DNA of 25,703 nt, taken from the NCBI GenBank assembly GCA_051275515.1, contig JBNMOT010000038.1, forward strand, positions 1-25,703, written 5' to 3'. The notes under the pieces are model-generated. The model was not told the origin of the DNA and did not search any database. It was given only the letters and a program-made list of their open reading frames with translations. Position 1 is the stretch's first letter. Each line of letters starts with the position of its first letter. The translations under genes and the position numbers were made by a program. Origin of the DNA: Oleispira sp051275515 (GTDB taxonomy: Bacteria > Pseudomonadota > Gammaproteobacteria > Pseudomonadales > Oceanobacteraceae). Shown here piece after piece: positions 16,954 to 25,230 of this stretch.

Positions 16954-17454
16954 ATGACAGGTATTGACTGGGGTATATTAGCAGTATTAGCCATTTCTAC
17001 AGCCCTGAGTTTAAGACGTGGATTTGTTAAAGAAGCACTATCTTTAGTGAGCTGGGTTGCGGCATTTATTATTGCCCGAATCTTTAGCGGCAATCTTGCT
17101 ACCTTGTTAGTCGATTTCATCGACACACCTTCAGCCCGCTGGGTTGTTGCCTTTATTATTTTATTTGCCGGTACCGTCGCCATCGGTGCAATGATTAATC
17201 ATCTTGTAGTAGAAATGATTCGAATTACGGGTTTATCGAGCACCGACCGTGTTTTTGGCATGGTATTTGGTTTGGTTCGTGGCCTACTCATTCTCGTCGC
17301 CATTGTTTACGGCCTGCAATACACCGCAGTGCCTAAAGACCCATGGTGGCAAGATTCGACACTCATGCCACACTTAGAAATATTAGCGGACTGGGCAAGA
17401 AAAGTTTTGCCCTCAGCCACTGATCACGTGATGTCATATACAAATAACTTATAG
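16954..17454 (+). CDS. cvpA: CvpA-family inner-membrane protein
   Basis: A 166-residue protein with about four membrane helices: DWGILAVLAISTALSL, the ALSLVSWVAAFIIARIF segment, WVVAFIILFAGTVAIGAMI and VFGMVFGLVRGLLILVAIVYGL. It carries the family motif RRGFVKEALSLVSW. CvpA is needed for colicin V production in E. coli and for bile or envelope stress tolerance in other bacteria; its biochemical activity is unsettled. The start at 16954 is preferred over 16906 because the upstream extension is not hydrophobic and overlaps the -10 element. purF follows after 22 bases, the classical pairing. Confidence 0.93.
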   Translation: MTGIDWGILAVLAISTALSLRRGFVKEALSLVSWVAAFIIARIFSGNLATLLVDFIDTPSARWVVAFIILFAGTVAIGAMINHLVVEMIRITGLSSTDRVFGMVFGLVRGLLILVAIVYGLQYTAVPKDPWWQDSTLMPHLEILADWARKVLPSATDHVMSYTNNL

Positions 17455-17476
17455 CTTAATTTGAGGTTTATTACGC

Positions 17477-18994
17477 ATGTGCGGAATAGTGGGTATAGTT
17501 GCTAAGTCACATGTCAATCAGAGCATTTATGATGCACTGACGATCCTTCAGCATCGCGGACAAGATGCTGCCGGAATTGTAACTTGGCATAACGATAAGT
17601 TATTTTTACGTAAGGACAATGGTCTCGTAAGTGATGTGTTTCGTACGCGTCATATGAAGCGACTTATTGGACACATTGGCATAGGCCATGTTCGCTACCC
17701 AACAGCCGGTAGTTCCAGTTCAGCAGAAGCACAACCCTTCTATGTAAACTCACCCTACGGCATAACACTGGCCCATAACGGCAACCTAACTAACGCTGAC
17801 GAAGTGGCAGAGCATCTTTATAAAGAAGATCTGCGTCATATCAATACAACCTCTGATTCAGAAGTGTTATTGAACGTTTTTGCTCACGAAATGCAAAAAC
17901 AAGGCGAGCTTATACCCACCCCAGAGTCTATCTTCAAAGCGGTTGCTAGAGTACACCAGCGTATCCGAGGTGGATATTCTGTTGTTGCTATGATCAATGG
18001 TTTTGGTCTAGTCGCTTTTCGTGATCCCAATGGTATCAGACCAGTTGTATACGGTGTCCGCGAAAGTGAACAAGGCAAAGAATACATGGTTGCCTCTGAA
18101 AGCGTCGCATTAGATGGCTTAGGCTTTAAGCTTGAACGTGATATTGCGCCAGGGGAATGTATTGTTATCACCAAAGAAGGTGAGCTTTTCAGCCAGCAAT
18201 GTGCTGAAAATCCTAAGCTCGTGCCGTGTATTTTTGAACACGTCTATTTTGCGCGCCCAGATTCAATTATGGACGGTATCTCAGTCTATAAAGCACGCTT
18301 AAAAATGGGTGAATACCTCGCCGGAAAAATCATGAAAGAACGTCCTGATCATGATATTGACGTTGTTATTCCTATTCCTGATACCAGTCGTACCTCAGCC
18401 TTACAGCTTGCTAATCGCTTAGGCGTTAAGTATCGCGAAGGTTTTATGAAGAACCGCTATATCGGCCGTACCTTTATTATGCCGGGTCAAAACCAGCGTA
18501 AAAAATCGGTTAGACAAAAACTTAATGCCATCGCCCTAGAGTTTGCAGGCAAGAATGTTTTATTGGTTGATGACTCGATTGTACGCGGAACTACGTGTAA
18601 CCAAATTATCCAAATGGCGCGCGAAGCCGGTGCTAAAAATGTATATTTTGCCTCTGCAGCGCCTGAAGTTCGCTTCCCGAACGTATACGGTATCGATATG
18701 CCAGCGGTTACAGAGCTTATTGCCCACGATCGCACAGTGGCTGAAATTCAAACAGCGATTGGCGCAGACTGGTTAATTTATCAAGATCTTGAAGATTTAA
18801 AGCGCTCTTGCTTAAGTGGTGCTAGCACCGATGTTCAAGAATTTGATTGTTCAGTATTTGATTCCCAATACATTACTGCGGATATCAACCAAGCCTATTT
18901 CGAACGCTTGCAAGTTGCTCGCAGTGACGCGTCTAAATCATCGGCTAATACAGCGGAAGATGTTGCAATCGATTTGCATAACGACCAAGAGTAG
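17477..18994 (+). CDS. purF: Amidophosphoribosyltransferase
   Basis: First committed step of purine synthesis: PRPP plus glutamine gives 5-phosphoribosylamine. The 505-residue protein starts MCGIVGIV, so Cys2 becomes the N-terminal nucleophile of the Ntn glutaminase domain after Met removal. ILQHRGQDAAG, IGHVRYPTAG and LAHNGNLTN complete that domain. The C-terminal phosphoribosyltransferase domain has the PRPP loop VLLVDDSIVRGTT (near residue 365). There is no N-terminal propeptide, as is usual in Proteobacteria. TTGAGGT precedes the start. Its stop codon lies inside the first of a series of hairpins. Function certain. Confidence 0.97.
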   Translation: MCGIVGIVAKSHVNQSIYDALTILQHRGQDAAGIVTWHNDKLFLRKDNGLVSDVFRTRHMKRLIGHIGIGHVRYPTAGSSSSAEAQPFYVNSPYGITLAHNGNLTNADEVAEHLYKEDLRHINTTSDSEVLLNVFAHEMQKQGELIPTPESIFKAVARVHQRIRGGYSVVAMINGFGLVAFRDPNGIRPVVYGVRESEQGKEYMVASESVALDGLGFKLERDIAPGECIVITKEGELFSQQCAENPKLVPCIFEHVYFARPDSIMDGISVYKARLKMGEYLAGKIMKERPDHDIDVVIPIPDTSRTSALQLANRLGVKYREGFMKNRYIGRTFIMPGQNQRKKSVRQKLNAIALEFAGKNVLLVDDSIVRGTTCNQIIQMAREAGAKNVYFASAAPEVRFPNVYGIDMPAVTELIAHDRTVAEIQTAIGADWLIYQDLEDLKRSCLSGASTDVQEFDCSVFDSQYITADINQAYFERLQVARSDASKSSANTAEDVAIDLHNDQE

Positions 18995-19012
18995 CTTAAA
19001 TCAAGAGCTACT
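18990..19012 (+). repeat. Hairpin spanning the purF stop codon
   Basis: AGTAGCT (18990-18996) pairs with AGCTACT (19006-19012), 7 bp with a 9-base loop. The purF stop TAG (18992-18994) lies in the left arm. Confidence 0.5.
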
Positions 19013-19042
19013 AAATTAAGAGTCACCTAAATCAAGAGCAGT
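18995..19042. repeat. Three-unit 16-base tandem repeat after purF
   Basis: CTTAAATCAAGAGCTA (18995-19010), CTAAATTAAGAGTCAC (19011-19026) and CTAAATCAAGAGCAGT (19027-19042) follow each other without gaps. They share a core TAAAT(C/T)AAGAG and differ mainly in the last four bases. The variable ends provide hairpin arms. Confidence 0.65.
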
Positions 19043-19059
19043 ATGATTGAGGTGACTCT
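19019..19059 (+). repeat. Long inverted repeat in the purF 3' region
   Basis: AGAGTCACCTAAATCA (19019-19034) pairs with TGATTGAGGTGACTCT (19044-19059) at 15 of 16 positions across a 9-base loop. No T run follows, so it is not itself a classical terminator; it may stabilise the mRNA 3' end or act as an operator. Confidence 0.7.
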
Positions 19060-19070
19060 AAGATATTTTC

Positions 19071-19098
19071 AAACGGCCAGTTATCTGGCCGTTTTTTT
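19071..19098 (+). terminator. Strong intrinsic terminator of cvpA-purF
   Basis: AAACGGCCAG (19071-19080), loop TTAT, CTGGCCGTTT (19085-19094) within a seven-T run (19092-19098). The stem is a perfect 10 bp. It separates purF from metZ. Confidence 0.93.
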
Positions 19099-19207
19099 GC
19101 GTGAACTGTCTGTATACATCTTGCGTATAGAGTATTTATGTCACTTTTTTGTATAAACTGTTCGTATCAATATCAATTTCAATTTTAAAAGGTTAGAAAA
19201 GGCCAGT

Positions 19208-20425
19208 ATGGGTAAATTTTCCGATAGAGATTTTCGTTATCAGTCTGACTTAACCAATGCTGATTTTGAAACGTTAGCGGTGCGCTCAGGTCATGTTCGC
19301 AGTGGCAATGGTGAGCATAGTGAAGCTATTTATCTTACCAGTAGTTATGTTTTTAACTCTGCGGCAGAAGCGGCTGCGCGTTTCTCGGGTGAAGAAGAAG
19401 GGAATGTTTACTCACGCTATACCAATCCGACCGTGCGAACGTTTGAAGAGCGGCTAGCGGCTTTAGAAGGCGGTGAAGATTGTGCGGCAACGGCTTCGGG
19501 TATGGCTGCGATTTACTCGGTTGTTATCGCGCACCTAAAGGCGGGGGATAGCATTATTGTTTCCCGCAACGTTTTTGGCAGCACTAATGTACTGTTCGAA
19601 AAGTTTGTGCGCAAATTCAACATTGATGTGCGTTATGTCGACTTGCTTGACTTAAAAGCTTGGGCAGATGCCATTGATAGCACAACTCGCATGTTGTTTT
19701 TAGAATCACCCTCTAACCCAATGAGCGAAGTAGCAGACCTAGCGGCATTAGCCGATATAGCCCACGCCCATGATGCGTTATTCGTTGTTGATAACTGTTT
19801 CTGTACACCAGCATTGCAACAACCGCTTAAGTTTGGTGCGGATTTAATCATCCATTCTGCGACCAAATACATCGATGGCCAAGGTCGTTGCTTGGGGGGA
19901 GCGGTGGTTGGCAGCAAAGAATTGATTGAACCGGTTATTGGTGTATTACGTTCAGCTGGCCCAACGCTTAGCCCGTTTAATGCTTGGGTATTTTTAAAAG
20001 GTTTAGAAACCTTATCCCTAAGAATGAAAGCACACAGCGAAAATGCGATGGCATTAGCCCTTTGGTTGCAGCAACAGCCACACATTATTAGGGTTAATTA
20101 CTCGGGCCTTAAAGACCATCCTGGCCATGAATTGGCTAAAAAGCAGCAAACTGGTTTTGGCGGCGTATTATCGTTTGATGTTAAAGGCGGCCAAGAAGCG
20201 GCGTGGCAGTTGATTGATGGCACCCGCATGATTTCTATCACGGCTAACTTGGGTGATACCAAAACAACAGTGACTCATCCGGCATCAACAACTCACAGCC
20301 GCTTGACGCCCGAAGATCGCATGAAAGTAGGTATCAGTGACGGTTTAGTTCGAATTGCCGTGGGTCTAGAATCCATTGAAGACATCAAGAAAGACATTGC
20401 CTTGGGCTTAGCCGCAATCGGTTAA
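19208..20425 (+). CDS. metZ: O-succinylhomoserine sulfhydrylase
   Basis: PLP enzyme of the Cys/Met metabolism family that makes homocysteine directly from O-succinylhomoserine and sulfide, by-passing cystathionine. The 405-residue protein has SGNGEHSEAIYLTSSYVFNSA, YSRYTNPTVRTFEERLAALEG, ATASGMAAI, the substrate/PLP site SPSNP and the cofactor lysine Lys220 in IHSATKYIDGQGR. The end shows THPASTTHSRLTPEDR and the GISDGLVRIAVGLE block. The MetZ subtype rather than MetB or MetC is inferred from the N-terminal sequence and the conserved purF-metZ adjacency. It is separated from purF by a strong terminator, so it needs its own promoter, which I could not identify with confidence in 19099-19207; no MetJ-box array is evident. 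Confidence 0.92.
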   Translation: MGKFSDRDFRYQSDLTNADFETLAVRSGHVRSGNGEHSEAIYLTSSYVFNSAAEAAARFSGEEEGNVYSRYTNPTVRTFEERLAALEGGEDCAATASGMAAIYSVVIAHLKAGDSIIVSRNVFGSTNVLFEKFVRKFNIDVRYVDLLDLKAWADAIDSTTRMLFLESPSNPMSEVADLAALADIAHAHDALFVVDNCFCTPALQQPLKFGADLIIHSATKYIDGQGRCLGGAVVGSKELIEPVIGVLRSAGPTLSPFNAWVFLKGLETLSLRMKAHSENAMALALWLQQQPHIIRVNYSGLKDHPGHELAKKQQTGFGGVLSFDVKGGQEAAWQLIDGTRMISITANLGDTKTTVTHPASTTHSRLTPEDRMKVGISDGLVRIAVGLESIEDIKKDIALGLAAIG

Positions 20426-20447
20426 TAAGCTAAACGCAATCCACTGC

Positions 20448-20477
20448 GGAGAGCACTTAAGCTCTCCTCTTTTCTTC
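20448..20477 (+). terminator. Intrinsic terminator after metZ
   Basis: GGAGAGC (20448-20454), loop ACTTAA, GCTCTCC (20461-20467), then the T-rich TCTTTTCTTC. The stem is a perfect 7 bp; the tail is interrupted by C residues, so strength is moderate. Confidence 0.7.
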
Positions 20478-20566
20478 ATGCTTCATCAATATTTTCTCAT
20501 TTCTTTTTTCTTAAGCGGAACCTTGCTACCGTTATTAAATCCACACTTGGAATTTATAAAGAGCCA

Positions 20567-21517
20567 ATGACAATGTCTTCTGCCCCTCATAAAAGCATCA
20601 AACAGATTCTCAAAGTTTTAAATACCATCATCCTTGGTAAAGAGCCACAAATTAAACTCGCCATTGCCTGTTTGTTAGCCAAAGGGCATTTGTTGATTGA
20701 GGACCTACCTGGCATGGGCAAGACCACACTGTCTCATGCGCTCGCAAAGGCTTTAGGGCTTAGTTATAACCGCATTCAATTTACCAGCGATATTTTACCG
20801 GCCGATATTTTAGGGGTGAGTATCTTCGAAAAAGAAGCCAGTATCTCGGGTGAGCAGCACGGTACTTTCCGTTTTCATAAAGGGCCTATATTCAGCCAAT
20901 TGGTATTAGCCGATGAAATTAATCGCGCGACACCTAAAGCCCAAAGCGCCTTGTTAGAAGCCATGGAAGAAGGGCAAGTGACCATCGAAGGTGAAACACG
21001 ACCACTGCCTTCACCGTTTTTTGTTATTGCCACGCAAAATCCAGTTTCTCAATCCGGTACCTTCCCGCTACCAGAATCCCAACTTGATCGATTTTTAATG
21101 CGTATCAGTATCGATTATCCCGATGCCAAATCTGAAATGGAATTATTAACCGGCGTAGATCGTCGCCAGCTGGCCGATCAACTGCAACCCGTTATTGAGC
21201 TTGCTGAACTTAAAGCATTACAACAAGAAGTAGAAGCCGTGCATGCGTCTTCGACCGTTCTAGAATACATACTGAGAATTATCCATTTTACTCGTTATGA
21301 AGGGGGCTACCGTTACGGTTTATCGCCTCGGGGTGGCTTGGGTTTATTGCGCGCGTCTAAAGCTTGGGCATTATTGCAGGGCAGAGAGCACTTAATACCA
21401 GAAGATGTACAAGCCGTATTACCGGCGGTTATTGATCATCGATTAGCCGATGCCGCCCAACAAGGTGAGCATGGCGTATCAAGCCAAGTACTGCAGCGCA
21501 TAGCGGTTTTAAGTTAA
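20567..21517 (+). CDS. MoxR-family AAA+ ATPase
   Basis: A 316-residue AAA+ protein of the MoxR group, thought to act as a chaperone for the products of its neighbours. The Walker A motif DLPGMGKTTL (about 46-55), the Walker B motif LVLADEIN with Asp116 and Glu117, sensor 1 FVIATQNPVSQSGTFPLPESQLDRF and the C-terminal lid with YGLSPRGGLGLLRASKAWA are intact. ATG 20567 or 20573 may be the start; both have weak ribosome-binding sites. The DUF58 gene begins two bases after the stop. The moxR-DUF58-tgpA order matches the Pseudomonas aeruginosa locus. The substrate is unknown. Confidence 0.92.
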   Translation: MTMSSAPHKSIKQILKVLNTIILGKEPQIKLAIACLLAKGHLLIEDLPGMGKTTLSHALAKALGLSYNRIQFTSDILPADILGVSIFEKEASISGEQHGTFRFHKGPIFSQLVLADEINRATPKAQSALLEAMEEGQVTIEGETRPLPSPFFVIATQNPVSQSGTFPLPESQLDRFLMRISIDYPDAKSEMELLTGVDRRQLADQLQPVIELAELKALQQEVEAVHASSTVLEYILRIIHFTRYEGGYRYGLSPRGGLGLLRASKAWALLQGREHLIPEDVQAVLPAVIDHRLADAAQQGEHGVSSQVLQRIAVLS

Positions 21518-21519
21518 TT

Positions 21520-22506
21520 ATGGTCATGCCAAAAATATTTCAAAAACGTTGGCAGGCTTGGCTTGAGCGCCGCATTCCTCCTGCGAATGAAATCACCTTA
21601 ACCCTACGCAGTATATTTATTGTCCCAGCAAAAGTTGGTTGGGCGTTTTTGGTATTGCTGGCACTGTTATTAGTCACCGCCATTAATTATCAAAACAGCT
21701 TAATATACGGCCTAACATTTTGGTTGTTTTCAGTGGCCATGAGTGCCCAGTTATTTACCTATCGAAACTTGTCGGGCTTAACCATTAAAACCAGTCACAG
21801 TATTAATGGCTTTAGTGGCAGCTTTGTTGAAATACCGATTCGTTTGAGTGATACAAAAAGAGATCATCAAGGCCTAGTGGTGCATTGGTCGACTAAGGAA
21901 CAAGACAACAGAATAATGATTACGGATGTAATCCGTGATCAAGAAAAAGAAATTTTGGTGCCCTTTAAATTACTGCAACGGGGATATTTACAGACCCCAA
22001 GGCTGCGCATTGAAACCCGATTTCCTTTTGGTCTTTATAAAAGTTGGACTTGGCTGAGATTAAAAACTCCGGGCATCATTTATCCCAAACCGATTGTCAC
22101 ACCGTTCATTGCCAGTATTGGCGAGGGCGATGACATGGCTACCGCTGCCCATTTAAATATTGGCAATGACGACTTCATTGGCCTGCGTAATTATCGCCCA
22201 GGGGATTCTTTAAAACACGTCGCTTGGAAATACTTAGCAAAAGGCAAAGGCTTATTAAGCAAAGAATACGATCATCAACAGATCAGTATGCAGTGGCTAG
22301 ATTGGTTTAGTCTGCCAGGTATGGGTGTCGAAGAAAGGTTATCGCATTTAACCGGTTGGATTTTACAAGCCGAACAACAAGGTCGCGTATACGGCATTAA
22401 ACTTCCACACTTAGAAATTAAGCCCAGCATAGGCGACTGCCATCGTGACCACTGTTTAAAACACCTTGGGTTATATGGACTGGATCAAGAAGGTGAGTCT
22501 CTATGA
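21520..22506 (+). CDS. DUF58 membrane-anchored protein
   Basis: A 328-residue protein with two adjacent membrane helices near the N-terminus (about 40-80: VGWAFLVLLALLLVTAI and LIYGLTFWLFSVAMSAQLF). A beta-rich middle follows, then the conserved DUF58 core DDFIGLRNYRPGDSLKHVAWKYLAK from residue 217. DUF58 proteins are often linked to von Willebrand A-like folds and encoded beside MoxR ATPases, suggesting a complex worked on by MoxR. The gene starts two bases after moxR and overlaps tgpA by four bases (ATGA), so the three products are probably made together. Biochemical role unknown. Confidence 0.9.
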   Translation: MVMPKIFQKRWQAWLERRIPPANEITLTLRSIFIVPAKVGWAFLVLLALLLVTAINYQNSLIYGLTFWLFSVAMSAQLFTYRNLSGLTIKTSHSINGFSGSFVEIPIRLSDTKRDHQGLVVHWSTKEQDNRIMITDVIRDQEKEILVPFKLLQRGYLQTPRLRIETRFPFGLYKSWTWLRLKTPGIIYPKPIVTPFIASIGEGDDMATAAHLNIGNDDFIGLRNYRPGDSLKHVAWKYLAKGKGLLSKEYDHQQISMQWLDWFSLPGMGVEERLSHLTGWILQAEQQGRVYGIKLPHLEIKPSIGDCHRDHCLKHLGLYGLDQEGESL

Positions 22507-24569
22507 GTGGGATTAATTTTCCTCGCAGCGCACTTATGTGGTTAATACTCGCGATCAGCAGTGTTTATCTTCCCCTGCAAATGCATTTACCGTTATGGAT
22601 CAGTCTCGTTTTTATCAGCGTTATTATTTGGCGCTGGATGATGCACTTAGGCCACTGGCCATTCCCAAACAGTGCAGTAAAAGTTGTGGTGGTGGTCTTG
22701 GCTATCACCGCCGTTGTGGTATCGGCAAAAGGGCGATTTCATCTTGAAAGTGCGACCACATTTATTTTGGTTGCAAGTTTATTAAAAGTATTAGAAATAA
22801 AAGATCAGCGGGATGGCGTCATCATTATTTTTATCACGATGTTTTTATTAGCGGTTAACTTTCTTTTTGAACAAGGATTCTTTACCGCGCTATACAGCCT
22901 CTTGGCTGTTTGGTTATTGTTATCAGCGTTAGTGGGTCTGCATCAGACGGCATCTTCTGAGCAACCGCTTTCTCAAAACGTTTGGCGAGCAGGTAAAACA
23001 AGTAGCCAAGTCTTATTATTATCTCTGCCGACGATGCTGGTTTTATTTTTATTATTTCCGCGATTGGAACCTTTATGGACATTGAATCTGCAGTCTAATA
23101 AAGCAAAAACAGGCTTGTCAGATCAAATGAGCCCAGGTGATATTGCAGACCTATCGAATTCAGATGAATTAGTCTTTCGAGTGCAATTTGAAGGTCCGTT
23201 ACCGACGGCTGATCAATGGTATTGGCGAGGGCTGGTATTGGATTATTACGAAGAAGTAAACGGCAAATCACGCTGGTCAATGAGTGATTATCTTGACCCA
23301 ATTGATTGGTACCCTAAAAGTTGGCGGCCAGAGGATAATAGCGAAGGTGTCGTTGATTACCGTATCATTCAAGAAGGCAGCGACAAAAAATGGCTGTTTG
23401 GTTTGCGGGGTGTCGCGGCTATGGAGATGGGAATTGGCATGACGCATGACGATCGTATTGTCAGTCAGAAAAAGCTGTTGCAGCGAAAAGAATATGCGGT
23501 GCGTTCAAAGCTCGGTATGAAAATAGCTGCTCAAGGTTTGAAATCGTATGTGCGCCAGAAAAACGTGCAGCTACCGTCGTTGTCGTCTAATGGTCAAGGT
23601 AATCCAAAAACAAGAGTATTAGCGCAACAAATATTTTCACAATACGATACTGATACCGAACGCATGCAGAAGGCGCTGCAGTACTATCCGCACAATAACT
23701 TTAGCTACACACTCAAGCCCGGTCTTATGTTAGAAAACGATATTGATAAGTTCTTATTCGAAAAGCGAGCAGGGTTCTGCGCCCATTTTTCCAGTAGCTT
23801 TGTATTTTTAATGCGTGCAATGAATATCCCTGCGCGAGTGGTTGCGGGTTATCAGGGCGGAGAACTTAACCCTGAAAGTGGTCATATTACCGTACGTCAA
23901 TACGATGCGCATGCCTGGGTGGAAGTCTGGTTAGAAGATCAAGGCTGGGTATCCGTAGACCCAACAGCACAGGTTGCCCCTGAACGAATTAATCAGGGTT
24001 TGCGTGAAGCGTTGACGGGTAAGGATGAATTTTTATCGGGTAATAATTTTTCTTTATTAAAATTGTCGCATTTTCCTTGGTTAAATGATGTGCGCTTGCA
24101 ATTAGATCAGTTGAATTATTACTGGCATAAAACGGTGCTTAATTTTAATAAAAATAAACAAGGCAGTTTATTAAAAGAATGGTTTGGTAATGGTTTTTTA
24201 AAGAAAAGTTTATACGCCTTAGCGGGGCTTTTTTGTGTTTTCTTTTTATTAATTACCCTCATTGTATTATGGAGGAAACCCAATGCCAAAGAGTCGGTAC
24301 TGGTTAAAACGTTACGCCAATTTGATAAGAGAATTTCAGAATCATCTGCGTCGCGTCGCGAGAATGAAGGCCTGTCAGATTACAGTCTAAGGTTACAGCA
24401 GCAATACCCCAAACAGAGTGAATCGATTCATCGCCTTTTCGAAAAACTACAGAGTCATTATTTTTCAAAAGTTAATCCTGATAATAAAGAAAATGAGCGC
24501 TTGTTAGCCAAGAACTTAATTAAGCTAGCGCGACAGTTAAGCAAAGAAAAGAAAATAACAGAAAAATAA
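22503..24569 (+). CDS. tgpA: TgpA-like membrane transglutaminase
   Basis: A 688-residue inner-membrane protein. About six helices fill residues 1-190. A periplasmic region carries a transglutaminase-like domain with the visible triad Cys426 (KRAGFCAHFSSSFVFLMRA), His470 (YDAHAWVEVW) and Asp486 (WVSVDPTA). A final helix (about 570-592, ALAGLFCVFFLLITLIVLW) and a cytoplasmic DUF4129-type tail (YSLRLQQQYP) complete the chain. TgpA is required for viability of P. aeruginosa; its envelope substrate is not established. All catalytic residues are present, so activity is plausible. It is the last gene of the moxR operon, overlapping the DUF58 gene by four bases. No clear terminator is seen in the 40 bases before the convergent gene. 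Confidence 0.93.
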   Translation: MSGINFPRSALMWLILAISSVYLPLQMHLPLWISLVFISVIIWRWMMHLGHWPFPNSAVKVVVVVLAITAVVVSAKGRFHLESATTFILVASLLKVLEIKDQRDGVIIIFITMFLLAVNFLFEQGFFTALYSLLAVWLLLSALVGLHQTASSEQPLSQNVWRAGKTSSQVLLLSLPTMLVLFLLFPRLEPLWTLNLQSNKAKTGLSDQMSPGDIADLSNSDELVFRVQFEGPLPTADQWYWRGLVLDYYEEVNGKSRWSMSDYLDPIDWYPKSWRPEDNSEGVVDYRIIQEGSDKKWLFGLRGVAAMEMGIGMTHDDRIVSQKKLLQRKEYAVRSKLGMKIAAQGLKSYVRQKNVQLPSLSSNGQGNPKTRVLAQQIFSQYDTDTERMQKALQYYPHNNFSYTLKPGLMLENDIDKFLFEKRAGFCAHFSSSFVFLMRAMNIPARVVAGYQGGELNPESGHITVRQYDAHAWVEVWLEDQGWVSVDPTAQVAPERINQGLREALTGKDEFLSGNNFSLLKLSHFPWLNDVRLQLDQLNYYWHKTVLNFNKNKQGSLLKEWFGNGFLKKSLYALAGLFCVFFLLITLIVLWRKPNAKESVLVKTLRQFDKRISESSASRRENEGLSDYSLRLQQQYPKQSESIHRLFEKLQSHYFSKVNPDNKENERLLAKNLIKLARQLSKEKKITEK

Positions 24570-24609
24570 CCGCTGTAGGAAAAAAGTCGTTGGCTAAATA
24601 CACTCCATG

Positions 24610-25230
24610 TTACCAGCTACAAAAACAGCCCTTGCCAATGACATTGCTGAAGGTATTTAGCGGCTCATTGCGGGCCATTTGCTGAATAATGCTGGATAAA
24701 AACCCTTCATCATTTTGGGTACAAAAAGCGCCAAAACCATAAGGGCCAAAATAGCCTAATTTATCATCATTATTAATTAACGCCAGTGAAGGGCTTGAAG
24801 GCAAAGGCAGTAGATCGTCTTTTGCACGAATAATGGTTAGGCGTTTACCATTAAGTTGTTGCAAATCATAGATTTCTTCAGGGCTGCTCATGGGGTGAGC
24901 GATGATAATAATGCGCAATTCATCGGCATTAAAATCCGTTAATATACGACTGAAATGGCGCTGACTGATACGATTGCACAGACAATCGGGGCGCCAAAAG
25001 TGAAGCAATGTTTGTTGGCCATTAACCGCCTTGGGGAATTGCTCGAGATAGGGTGTCAGTAAGGCCTCCACGACCTGCGGTTGATAAAATCGGGCATCGT
25101 CTTCTGCACTAATAAAGCTTTTCAGGTTCGCTTGCTGAATCCACCACAAGCCTAACAACGTTACGGCAATCAAAGCGCTCCATAGGCTGATAACTAACCC
25201 TTGTGGAAGCGTCTTACTGTTCTGCTGCAT
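24610..25230 (-). CDS. DUF6436-type thioredoxin-like protein
   Basis: A 206-residue protein with an N-terminal membrane anchor (about 10-30, GLVISLWSALIAVTLLGLWW) and a probable periplasmic thioredoxin-like domain. In place of CxxC it has a CxC pair, Cys83 and Cys85 in LLHFWRPDCLCNR. It also carries YGFGAFC and a C-terminal GKGCFCSW with Cys202 and Cys204. The five-cysteine arrangement suggests thiol redox or metal handling, but no activity is established. The start at 25230 is preferred over a GTG at 25236 because GGGAG (25240-25236) lies five bases upstream. It overlaps the end of the MATE gene by 17 bases, so the two are co-transcribed. The DUF6436 label is from recognised motifs. Confidence 0.75.
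   Translation of the reverse strand: MQQNSKTLPQGLVISLWSALIAVTLLGLWWIQQANLKSFISAEDDARFYQPQVVEALLTPYLEQFPKAVNGQQTLLHFWRPDCLCNRISQRHFSRILTDFNADELRIIIIAHPMSSPEEIYDLQQLNGKRLTIIRAKDDLLPLPSSPSLALINNDDKLGYFGPYGFGAFCTQNDEGFLSSIIQQMARNEPLNTFSNVIGKGCFCSW

Noticed and set aside
19099..19207. MetJ operator or SAM riboswitch before metZ
   Set aside because: No tandem AGACGTCT-like boxes and too little paired structure for a riboswitch in 109 bases.
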